Shown here: positions 1 through 9,700 of the stretch, piece by piece | Position numbering within the stretch: position 1 is the first letter of the stretch | Layout: every line of letters starts with the position of its first letter | Source of the DNA: Azohydromonas caseinilytica | GTDB lineage: Bacteria > Pseudomonadota > Gammaproteobacteria > Burkholderiales > Burkholderiaceae_C | Reading direction: 5' to 3' | DNA: 64,000 nt | Assembly (NCBI RefSeq): GCF_012927045.1 | Contig: NZ_JABBFW010000004.1 | Location: 291,066-355,065, forward strand | The notes under the pieces: generated by a model | The model's input: only the letters and a program-made list of their open reading frames with translations | What the model was told of the DNA's origin: nothing | Databases searched by the model: none | Made by a program: the position numbers and the translations under genes

Positions 1-1
1 C

Positions 2-3000
2 ACCGTGGCCTCGTCGCGTTCCACGCTGACCTACAACGTGCCCGACCGTTTCCGGCTCGACGAGGGCAGCCTTCCCTCGGGCTGTTCCTTGGTCGGCAGC
101 ACGTTGACCTGCGAGCGCGGTGAGCTCGCGGTGAATGCAACCATGGCCATCCGGGTCAGCGGCCAGATCGGCGCGGGCGGCGGCTCCACACTGGTCCACA
201 GCGCCGACATCGCGGCCAAGGGCAGCGTGGGCGACACCGATACGACCAACAACAGTGCCACCGGCGCCACCGCCGTCCTGCCCGGCACCGAGCTCAAGCT
301 CGTGAAGTCCCAATCGGTCGGCGGTCTGGTCGAGGCGAACAAGCCCTTCAACTACAGCTTTGCCACCAGTTACACGGGCAACTTCCCCGTCGGTGTCCGG
401 CTCACCGACCCGCTGCCCTCGAACATGTGCATGGCCGGGGCCAGGACGTTCACCCACAACCGCTGGAACTGCACGGTGCCCAAGGTCTGCGGCGAGGAAG
501 GTGCCGCGGGCGCGACGCTGAGCTGCAGCTACGGGGCCAGCAGCGGCAGTGCCGATTTCAACGTGGCGCTCGACGCATTGCGCGTGGCGGTGAAGGCGCT
601 GTCCCCCGTCGCGTCGGTGACCAACACCGCCACGGTGTCCGCCCCGGGTGTGACGCCCGCAACCCATTCGGTGGTCGTGTCCGTGACCGGCACCGGCATG
701 GACCTGGTTGCCAACAAGACCTCGTCCTGGAAGCAGGACGCCGTGCCGGTCGGCACTGTGTACAGGTACTCGCTCTCCGCCACCAACCGCGGGCCCAAGC
801 GGTTCAACGACACCGACACGCTGACGCTCACTGACCGCGTACCGGCGAACTTCGTCGTCACGGGCATCGGCACAGGCGGCAAGTACGACTGCACCCGCAC
901 GCCTTCTGCGCCGCTCCCTCAGCAGGGTCCGTTCACGCTCACCTGTGTCAGCAAGAGCAGGGCGTTCGGCATCGACTTCGGCAAGAACAGCCCTGCCGTG
1001 GAGGTGTCCGGCTATGCCAGGGCCGCTTCCGCCGGGTTCACCAACGAGGTCTGCGTGAGCTCGAACCGCGCTGCGGAAGACGAGGTCGGCGAAAACAACT
1101 GTGCGACGGTGACGCACCGCGCCCACGACACGCAGGAACAGGCGGACGTGCGGGTGAAGAAGCGCGTGCGCGGACCCGGCGCGACGCCCGGCAACCGGCA
1201 GCTCGCGGGCCAACCCGTGGTCTGGGAGGTGGAGGTCGTCAACGACGGCCCCGCCCAGGCCCGCAGCGTGAAGGTGAGCGACATCATCAACGACGTCGTC
1301 TACGACCGCGGCTACTCGGTGGTGACGCTCCCGGGCAACGCCCGGATGAACGACTGCGCCCTGATCAAGTCGGGCACCAGCCTGATGCTGAGCAACTGCG
1401 TCATCGACGAGCTGCCCCGTTGCGCCGAGAGCACGCCAACCAGCGCGGGCACGTGCCCGCGCCTGCAGATCTCGGTGCTGCACACCTATACGCAAGGCGA
1501 TCTCGACAGCGAGGGCAACTTCCAGCGCAAGAACTCCGTCAACGCCCAGGCCACGGCCGGTGCGGCCGACCCCAACTCGGGCAACAACGGTATTGCCGGC
1601 AACAACTCGTCGGGCGACGTCTACGCCTACCTCAGAGCCCGTACCGATCTGCAGGTGCGCAAAGTGGCCAACCCGGACCCGGTGCGCGTGGGCCAGCTGC
1701 TGCGCTATGTCATTACGGCGAGCAACGCCGACACCAGCCCGGGGCCGGCGTATGGCGTGACGGTCACCGACACGCTGCCGCTGAACGTGAAGTTCCTGTC
1801 GGCCACGATCACCCCGGTCGGCTCGGCGCCCAGCAATGGCAACTGCACCACCAAGCCGGCCGCCGGCGCGTTGGTGACCGAAGCCAATCGCAAGCTGGAG
1901 TGCTCGTGGCCGTCGATGGCGCCCAACACGCAGCAGACGGTGACGGTGGAGGTCCGCCCGCTGGCCTACTGGCTCAACAGGGGGCCGATGACGAACCGCG
2001 TGGAGGTCCACAACACCACGCCGCCCGAACTCGATCCTGTTGACAACACCGCCTTGGTGAGCACGGCCATCACGCCACCGCAGTACGACCTGGTTGTTGA
2101 CCAGTTCGAGGACAAGGACCCCGTCGACTCCGGCGAGGACGTCATCTACACGCTCAGGGCCACGAACAACGGGCCTTCGATGGCCGAGAAGGTGGTGCTG
2201 ACAACCAAGCTGCCGATCAAGGCGACGCTGCCGGTGAACAGCACCGCCCGGGCACTTACGTTCCAGGAACTCATCACGCCCCCGGGCGTGACCTGCACCA
2301 CCCCTGGCGTCCTTATCAACTCGCCCGGCGGCACGGTCATCTGTGAGTTCCCGGAGCTCAATGGCACCGGTGCCGGCACGGTCCCCGGCGACACCAGCTC
2401 GATGTCGGTGCAGATCAGGCTTCGCGGCGTGGACAAGGCGCGCTTCGAGCTGGACAGCTCGGTGGGCTTCAAAGACACGGGCCTCAACCAGTACGACCCG
2501 CAAGGCAACAATCTCAAGAAGATCGACACCGGCGTGCGCCTGGCCGCCGATGTCGAGGTGGTGAGCAAGACCCCTGTGCTCAGCGGCACCAGCGATGCGC
2601 TGCCCTTCGTGACCGCGTCGCAGACCTTCGACTGGCTGGTGCAACTGCGCAACAACGGTCAGGACGCCGAGGACACGCGCTTCACCGACACGCTGCCTGC
2701 GGGCATGGTGCTCAACGGCACGCCGATGTTGACCGTCCGGACGGGCACCTTTGAGCCGGCCGCACCGAGCTGCACCGGCAGCCCGGGCGGTACCAGCGTG
2801 AGCTGCACCGTCACCACCATGCCGGCCGGCGGCACGGCCGAGGTGCGCATCCCTGTGCGCCTGACGGGCAGCCCGGCTGACGGCGCGCGCTTCGACAACA
2901 CCGCCAGCCTGGTCACCCTGGGCTCGGGCGACACCAACGGCGGCACCGACCCCCGGGCGGGCAACAACTTCAAGACCGGCTCCGTGACGGTGAACGCGAC

Positions 3001-6000
3001 GGCCGTGTCGGGCTACGTCTATCACGACCTCAACGGCAACGGCCTGAAGGACGCCAACGAGCCGGGCATCCCGGGCGTGACGGTCACGCTCAGCGGCACG
3101 CGTACCGACGGCCAGCCCTTCACAACCCTCACGACCACCAGCAACTCCTCGGGCCTGTGGAGCTTCTTGTCGGTGCCGCCGGGCACCTACACCGTGACCG
3201 AGACGCGGCCCAGCGGCTACGAGCCCGGCATCACCCGCGCCGGCAGCGGCGGCGGCAGCGTGCCGACCACCGGCACCGGCGTGGTCAGCGGCCCCAGGGG
3301 CTCCACGGCCGACGTCATCCGGAACATCGTGGTGACCGCCAGCAGCGGCTCGACCAACAACCTCTTCGGCGAGGTGAAGCTCTCTTCGCTGGCCGGCCAG
3401 GTGTACCTGGACGAGAACCGCGACGACCAGCGCAACGGTCTCGAAACCGGGCTGCCTGGCAACAAGGTCGTCCGGGTCGCTTTGAGCGGCACGGATTTCC
3501 TGGGCCGCACGGTCTCCAGGCAGGCCGACACGGCCGCCGGCACGGGCACGTTCCGCTTCGACGGCCTGCTGCCGGGCACCTACGCGCTGGCCGAAACGCA
3601 GCCCGCGGACTACGACGACGGCGCCGAAGCCATCGGCACGGAAGGCGGCACGCTCGCGGCTCCCGACACCATCACGGGCATCCGGCTGGGTTCCGAGAAG
3701 ACGGCCACCGGCTACCTGTTCGGCGAGCGTCGGCGGACCACCGGCGGCACGGTGTCGGGCTACGTCTATCACGACCTCAATGGCAATGGCTCCAAGGACC
3801 CCGCGGAGCGCGGCATCCGCACCACGCTGACGCTGCGCAAAAGCACGGAAGTCGTGGCCACCGTCACCAGCGACCCGGACACGGGCTACTGGGAAGTCCC
3901 CAACCTCCAGCCAGCTACCTACTCGGTGGAAGAGGCACAACCCACCGGTTTCGAGCCCGGCATCACGGTGGCAGGCACGGTCAGCGGCACGGGCAGCACG
4001 CCCGGCACGGTGGCGTCGCGCACGGACAACACCATCCGCAACATCGTGCTGGCCGCCGGTGGCAGCTCGACCAACAACCTCTTCGGCGAGGTGAAGCTCT
4101 CTTCGCTGGCCGGCCAGGTGTACCTGGACGCAAACCGCGACGGCCAGCGCAACAGCAGCGAAACCGGGCTGCCTGACAGCAAGATCGTCCGGGTCGCTCT
4201 GAGCGGCACGGATTTCCTGGGCCGCACGGTCTCCAGGCAGGCTGGCACGGCCGCCGGCACCGGCACGTTCCGCTTCGACGGCCTGCTGCCGGGCACCTAC
4301 GCGCTGACCGAAACGCAGCCCGAGGGCTACGACGACGGCGCCGAAACCATCGGCACGGAAGGCGGCACGCTCGCGGCTCCCGACACCATCGGGGACATCC
4401 GGCTGGGCTCTGACAAGCCGGCCACCGGCTACCTGTTCGGCGAGATCGCCCGCGCCACCCAGGCCGACGTCCAGGTCGTCAGCAAGACGGCCGTGGCGCG
4501 CGGCACCGCCACCGCCGTGGCCCGCGTGCGGCAGATGGAGGTGTTCGACTGGCTGGTGGAACTGCGCAATGGCGGCGGCCTGGCCGCGGCGCAGGTGCGC
4601 TTCAGCGACACGCTGCCCGCGGGCATGGAGCTCGCCGGCGCGCCGGTGCTCACCGTCACGGCGGGCAGCTTCGATCCGGCGACGCCGGGCTGCAGCGGCA
4701 GCGCGGGCGGCACCAGCGTGAGCTGCGCCATCACCACCATGCCGGCCGGCGGCACGGCCAGCGTGCGCATCCCGGTGCGCATCGCCGGCGCCCAGCCTTC
4801 GGGCACGGTGTTCACCAACACCGCCACGCTGGTGACCACGGCCACGCCGGACAGCAACGGCGGCGCCGACCCGACCCAGGGCAACAACTTCAACCGCGGC
4901 AGCGTCACGCTGCAGCGCTCGCAGGCCACGCTGAGCGGGCGCGTGTGGCGCGACGCCGACCACGACCGCCGCTACGGCAGCGGCGAGGCCACGGTGGGCG
5001 GCTGGACCGTGCAGGTGGTCGCCTGCGAGGACGGCAGCACCCGCTGCGCGGCCTCGGGCTTCCGCGTGGTCCGCACCACCACCACCGCGCAGGACGGCAC
5101 CTACCGCCTGGACAACGTCGAGGCCGGCAAGTACCAGCTGCGCTTCGTCAACCCGGCCGGCCGCGTCGTGGGCGGCGTGTGGCCCACCGATCCCGACCTC
5201 AACCAGGGCGCCAACGCCCCGCGCTCGGGCATGCCCTGGATCGTGCTCGGCGACGACCTGCCGGAAGGCAAGAACGTCATCGTCAACCAGGACCTGCCGC
5301 TGGACCCGGGCGGCGTGGTGTACGACGGCACCACCGGCCGGGCCGTGGCGGGCGCCAGCGTGCGCTTCGCCGGACCGAGCGGCTTCGACCCCGCGCGGCA
5401 CCTGCTCGGCGGGGTGGACACGGTGACGACGGACAGCTCCGGTGACTACCAGTTCTTCCTGCTGCCGGACGCGCCGGTGGGCGCCTACACGCTCAGCGTC
5501 ACGCCGCCGGCGGGCTACCGCAACTCGACGGCGCTGCCGCCAGCGGAGTCGGCACTGGACATGGGCAGCTGCTCGGCCCCCGGCGTCACGCTGGCGGACC
5601 AGGACCGCACTGACCCCTGCCTGGTGTCGCCGCAGACGCGGCCGGCGCTGCCCATCACGGCGCCGTACTTCCTGCGCTTCAACTTCCCGGGCCTGAACAA
5701 CGGCGCCCAGAACGTGGTGAACAACCACCTGCCGGTGGAGCCGGTGTCGGCGCCGGTGGGCCGGCTCATCGAGCTGCGCAAGAGCACGTCCAAGGTCACG
5801 GTCAAGAAGGCCGAGCCGGTGCCCTACACCATCACCGCGCGCTACACCGGCGCGAGCCCGCTCTTGGGCGTGGCGCTGGTGGACACGCTGCCGCCGGGCT
5901 TCAAGTACCTCGAAGGCTCGCTGACGGTGCAGACCCTGCCCAACGGGCCGGTGCTGCCGGTGCGCCCGGTTATCCAGGGCCGCCAGCTCACGCTGGAGAA

Positions 6001-6781
6001 CCAGCGCTTCGCGGTCGGCGAAACCAAGAAGCTGCAGATGGTGCTGGCCGTGGGCGTAGGCGTCAGTGAAGGTGAGTACGTCAACAGCGTGGTGGCGCGG
6101 CGCGGAGGCGGCGACGTTTCCAACGTCGCCACCGCCGCCGTGCGCGTGGTGCCCGATGCGCTGCTGGACTGCACCGACGTGATCGGCAAGGTCTACGACG
6201 ACCGCAACGCCAACGGCGTGCAGGACGAGGGCGAGCCCGGGCTGGCCAACGTGCGCATCGCCACCGTCAACGGGCTGCTGGTGCACACCGACGCGCAAGG
6301 GCGCTACCACATCGCCTGCGCCGCGGTGCCGCGCGAGGACACGGGCTCCAACCTGGTGCTCAAGGTCGATGAGCGCACGCTGCCCTCGGGCTACCGCGTC
6401 ACGACCGAGAACCCGGCCTCCGAGCGCATCACCCGCGGCAAGGCGGTGAAGGTGAACTTCGGCGCGACGGTGCACCGCGTGGTGCGGCTGGCGCTGCAGT
6501 CGCGCGCCTTCGCCGACGCCGGCACGGCGCTGCGCCCCGAGCACGAGGCGCGGCTGGCGCAGGTGATCGAGGCGCTGGAGGCGCGGCCCTCCGTCCTGCG
6601 CGTGGCCTACGAGGCCACCGAGGGCGAGGACGCCGCGCTGGGCCAGGCCCGCGCCGAGGCCTTGCGCGAGACGCTGCTGGAGCGCTGGAAGGCGCACGGC
6701 CGGGCCAAGGGCCTGGCCCTGTTCAACCTGGATGTCGAGGTCGAGCACGTGCCGGCCTCCACCTCGCCGACTCGGCGCTGA
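2..6781 (+). CDS. Giant DUF11 / SdrD-B-repeat surface protein, 5' truncated by window
   Basis: The reading frame is open at the left edge and begins inside a DUF11 unit, so the true start lies upstream; the visible part is about 2,259 residues. In order it shows about seven DUF11-like beta-sandwich units (residues ~1-995; hallmark strings such as FTDTLPAGM and VTDTLPLNV), a block of SdrD-B/Cna-B-like units (~1000-1480; GYVYHDLNGNG and GQVYLDENRDDQRN), another DUF11 unit, further Cna-B-like units, a last DUF11 unit (~1920-2050), an SdrD-B unit (~2052-2100) and a C-terminal segment (~2165-2255) resembling a degenerate OmpA-like fold. Such repeat proteins are normally exported and act as extracellular stalks or adhesins. 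No LPXTG or PEP-CTERM tail is visible, fitting a Gram-negative. The next gene, an OmpA-domain/barrel protein, starts 18 nt later and is probably its cell-surface partner. Function is inferred. Confidence 0.85.
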   Translation, partial: TVASSRSTLTYNVPDRFRLDEGSLPSGCSLVGSTLTCERGELAVNATMAIRVSGQIGAGGGSTLVHSADIAAKGSVGDTDTTNNSATGATAVLPGTELKLVKSQSVGGLVEANKPFNYSFATSYTGNFPVGVRLTDPLPSNMCMAGARTFTHNRWNCTVPKVCGEEGAAGATLSCSYGASSGSADFNVALDALRVAVKALSPVASVTNTATVSAPGVTPATHSVVVSVTGTGMDLVANKTSSWKQDAVPVGTVYRYSLSATNRGPKRFNDTDTLTLTDRVPANFVVTGIGTGGKYDCTRTPSAPLPQQGPFTLTCVSKSRAFGIDFGKNSPAVEVSGYARAASAGFTNEVCVSSNRAAEDEVGENNCATVTHRAHDTQEQADVRVKKRVRGPGATPGNRQLAGQPVVWEVEVVNDGPAQARSVKVSDIINDVVYDRGYSVVTLPGNARMNDCALIKSGTSLMLSNCVIDELPRCAESTPTSAGTCPRLQISVLHTYTQGDLDSEGNFQRKNSVNAQATAGAADPNSGNNGIAGNNSSGDVYAYLRARTDLQVRKVANPDPVRVGQLLRYVITASNADTSPGPAYGVTVTDTLPLNVKFLSATITPVGSAPSNGNCTTKPAAGALVTEANRKLECSWPSMAPNTQQTVTVEVRPLAYWLNRGPMTNRVEVHNTTPPELDPVDNTALVSTAITPPQYDLVVDQFEDKDPVDSGEDVIYTLRATNNGPSMAEKVVLTTKLPIKATLPVNSTARALTFQELITPPGVTCTTPGVLINSPGGTVICEFPELNGTGAGTVPGDTSSMSVQIRLRGVDKARFELDSSVGFKDTGLNQYDPQGNNLKKIDTGVRLAADVEVVSKTPVLSGTSDALPFVTASQTFDWLVQLRNNGQDAEDTRFTDTLPAGMVLNGTPMLTVRTGTFEPAAPSCTGSPGGTSVSCTVTTMPAGGTAEVRIPVRLTGSPADGARFDNTASLVTLGSGDTNGGTDPRAGNNFKTGSVTVNATAVSGYVYHDLNGNGLKDANEPGIPGVTVTLSGTRTDGQPFTTLTTTSNSSGLWSFLSVPPGTYTVTETRPSGYEPGITRAGSGGGSVPTTGTGVVSGPRGSTADVIRNIVVTASSGSTNNLFGEVKLSSLAGQVYLDENRDDQRNGLETGLPGNKVVRVALSGTDFLGRTVSRQADTAAGTGTFRFDGLLPGTYALAETQPADYDDGAEAIGTEGGTLAAPDTITGIRLGSEKTATGYLFGERRRTTGGTVSGYVYHDLNGNGSKDPAERGIRTTLTLRKSTEVVATVTSDPDTGYWEVPNLQPATYSVEEAQPTGFEPGITVAGTVSGTGSTPGTVASRTDNTIRNIVLAAGGSSTNNLFGEVKLSSLAGQVYLDANRDGQRNSSETGLPDSKIVRVALSGTDFLGRTVSRQAGTAAGTGTFRFDGLLPGTYALTETQPEGYDDGAETIGTEGGTLAAPDTIGDIRLGSDKPATGYLFGEIARATQADVQVVSKTAVARGTATAVARVRQMEVFDWLVELRNGGGLAAAQVRFSDTLPAGMELAGAPVLTVTAGSFDPATPGCSGSAGGTSVSCAITTMPAGGTASVRIPVRIAGAQPSGTVFTNTATLVTTATPDSNGGADPTQGNNFNRGSVTLQRSQATLSGRVWRDADHDRRYGSGEATVGGWTVQVVACEDGSTRCAASGFRVVRTTTTAQDGTYRLDNVEAGKYQLRFVNPAGRVVGGVWPTDPDLNQGANAPRSGMPWIVLGDDLPEGKNVIVNQDLPLDPGGVVYDGTTGRAVAGASVRFAGPSGFDPARHLLGGVDTVTTDSSGDYQFFLLPDAPVGAYTLSVTPPAGYRNSTALPPAESALDMGSCSAPGVTLADQDRTDPCLVSPQTRPALPITAPYFLRFNFPGLNNGAQNVVNNHLPVEPVSAPVGRLIELRKSTSKVTVKKAEPVPYTITARYTGASPLLGVALVDTLPPGFKYLEGSLTVQTLPNGPVLPVRPVIQGRQLTLENQRFAVGETKKLQMVLAVGVGVSEGEYVNSVVARRGGGDVSNVATAAVRVVPDALLDCTDVIGKVYDDRNANGVQDEGEPGLANVRIATVNGLLVHTDAQGRYHIACAAVPREDTGSNLVLKVDERTLPSGYRVTTENPASERITRGKAVKVNFGATVHRVVRLALQSRAFADAGTALRPEHEARLAQVIEALEARPSVLRVAYEATEGEDAALGQARAEALRETLLERWKAHGRAKGLALFNLDVEVEHVPASTSPTRR
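3005..4444 (+). repeat. In-gene tandem duplication of an SdrD-B double module
   Basis: Two direct repeats lie head to tail: 3005-3751 and 3752-4444. Both start with GTGTCGGGCTACGTCTATCA and both contain nearly identical stretches around 3371-3411 and 4090-4130, and around 3484-3600 and 4200-4320. The second copy is 54 bp shorter because of differences in its first half. The flanking DUF11 units (about 2554-3000 and 4468-4914) are also related to each other but more diverged. This points to recent duplication or gene conversion within the stalk. Confidence 0.85.
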
Positions 6782-6799
6782 CCGGTGGAGGACCCCGCG

Positions 6800-9700
6800 A
6801 TGAAGACCCGTATTGCCTTCCTTCCCGTTCCCGGCATGACGACCTCCTACCTGCGCCAAGCGGCGCTGCCCCTGGCCGTGGCCGGCGCGTGCCTGGCCAT
6901 CGGCCTGGCCGCCCACGCGGCCGACGCCACCGAGCCATGCTCCGAGCAGGCCCGTGGCCGCTTCAGCGACCGCTGCGCCGCCGACCCGCGCGCCCGCGAG
7001 ATCGACGGGGTGGACCACCTGCCTCAATCGAGCGAGCGCGAGCTGCCCCGGCTCACCGTGCTGCTGGGCGACGAGCGCGCGCCGCAGCTGCAGCGCAGCG
7101 AGCGCCAGCGCGCCGAAGCCGGCGCCGGCGTCGAGCGCAGCGACCGGCACGCGCCGCGCTTTGCCAGCGGCGAGGACCTGCTGCGCGAGGACGACCGCGC
7201 GCGGCTGGACGCCGTCGTGGCCCAGGTGCGCGGCCGTCCCGGCCTGCGCTTCGAGATCGTCGGCCACACCGACGTGCAGCGCATCTCGCCCCCGCTGCGC
7301 GCGCGCTTCCCCGACAACCAGGCGCTGGGCCTGGCGCGCGCGCGCCAGGTGGGCCGCTACCTGACGCAGCAGCTGGGCCTGCCCGAGAGCGCGGCGCTGG
7401 CCGCGTCCATGGGCCCCGACGAGCCCCTGGCCACGCCGGCCCGCGACCGCGCCAACTGGCCGGCCAACCGCCGCGTCGAGGTGCGCGTGTACTGGCAGGA
7501 CCCCGCGCCCGTGAAAGTGGTGACCGAGGTGGTGGAACGGCGCGTGGACAGCACCGTGTGCGCCGCGCTCACGCCGCCCGACCCGGCCGACGTGCCGCTG
7601 CGCATCACCGTGGACGGCGCGCCGCTGGACAACGCCGGCATGAGCAGCGCCGACCACCAGCGCTGTACCGACGTGCGCCTGGAGCAGGATCGGCTGCGCC
7701 TGCAGTACGACAACCTCTCCGCGCCGCGCCGGCTCAACGCCACCGCCTGGCCCGCCACCGTGGTGCCCGGCGACACGGTGCACTTCGCCGGCTACAGCAA
7801 CTACCGGCTGTACCTGGCCAAGGCGGAGCTGCGCGTGTTCCGCGCCGACGCCGCGCTGCAGCCGCAGCTGCTGGCCACCGTGCCGCTGGACGGCGAGCTG
7901 CGCGCGCAGTGGTCCGTGCCCGCCGATCTGCTCTCTGCCGGCGTGAAGGGGCCGTCCAAGCTGTTCTACCGGCTGCGCGTCTATGACCGCGCCGGGCGCT
8001 TCGACCAGACCGACGACATCCCGCTGAGCGTGGCCGAGCGCCATGCCGCGGCCGACAACGAGCCCGAGCTCACGCTGGAGCAGCGGCTGCTGGCCGCCTA
8101 CGGCAGCTCGCGCCTGGCCGTGTCCAACATCCCCGTGCGCGGTGGCACCGTCACCGCCAGCGGCGAAGGCATCCGCAAGGACCAGCGCGTGCGCGCGCTG
8201 GGCTTCAGCGTGCCGGTGGACCTGGAGGGCAAGTTCGCGCTGCAGCAGCTCGTGCCGCGCCAGGTCAGCAGCGGCGAGATCGCCGTGATCGACGCCGACG
8301 GCCGCGAGCAGGTCTACCGCCGCGACTTCGAGCTGCCCAGGCAGGACTTCTTCCTGGTCGGCCAGGCCGACCTGACGCTGGGCCGCAACCACACCAGCGG
8401 CCCGGCGGCGCTGGTCACCGGCGAGAAGAACCGCTACCAGAACGACGTCTGGAGCGAGGGCCGCATCGCCTTCTACGGCAAAGGCCAGCTCGACGAGCGC
8501 TGGGCGCTCACCGCCAGCGTGGACACCGAGGAGCGCGCGCTCAAGGACCTGTTCAGGAACCTCGACCGTAAGGACCCGGGCTCGCTGTTCCGGCGCATCG
8601 ACCCGGCGGACAGCTGGGGCACCTTCGGCGACGACTCCACCACCATCGAGGACGCGCCCACCCAGGGCCGCATGTACCTGCGCGTGGACGACGGCCGCTC
8701 GCACGCGATGTGGGGCAACTTCAAGCTCGCGCTGGGCCAGGACAACACGCTGGCGCAGGTCAACCGCGGGCTGTACGGCCTGCACGGCCGCTACGTGGGC
8801 GAGGAGTCCACCAGCTTCGGCGACGCCGCGCTGCGGCTGGACCTCTACGGCGCCGAGCCCGGCACGCTGTCGGCGCGCGAGGAGTTCCGCGGCACGGGCG
8901 GCTCGCTGTACTACCTGCGCCACCAGGACGTGACGCGCGGCGCCGAGAAGGCCTATGTCGAGATCCGCGACCGCGACTCGGGCCTGGTGCTGCAGCGCCG
9001 GCTGCTGGTGCCCGGCACCGACTACGAGGTGGACTACCTGCAGGGCCGGCTGCTGCTGAGCGCGCCGCTGTCCAGCACCGCCGACAACGGCGCGCTGCTG
9101 GCCAGCCTGGGCGGCTACCGTGGCCAGCCGACGTACCTGGTGGTGGACTACGAGTACACGCCGCTGGGCACCCTGGACACGCTGGCCGCCGGCGGCCGCG
9201 TGGCCTGGTGGGCCAGTGAGAACGTGCGCCTGGGCCTCACCGGTGCGCGCCAGCGCCAGACCGGCGGCGACCAGCGCCTGGCCGGCGTGGACCTGCTGCT
9301 GCGCAAGAGCGACGCCAGCTACCTGAAGCTGGAGGCCGCGCGCAGCGAGGGCCCGGGCACGACCACGCTGCAGTCGCTGGACGGCGGCTTCAACTTCGGC
9401 GGCGCGCTGCTCACCGACAGCGTCGCGGCCAACGCCTGGCGCGTGGAAGGGCAGGCCGACCTGGCCGAGCTCGACCTGGCCGCCGGCGGGCGCGTGGCGG
9501 CCTACGCGCAGCAGCGCGGCGCGGGCTTCTCCGCGCCGGGCCAGCTCGCCACCAACGAGACGCGCCAGGCCGGCGTCACGGCCACGCTGCCCGTGGGCGA
9601 GCGCACCGAGGTGCGCCTGAAGGTGGACCACAAGGACGAGGAGCGCGGCTACGACAGCGACGCCGCCGAGGTGCAGGCCAGCCGCCGGCTCGACGAGCGC

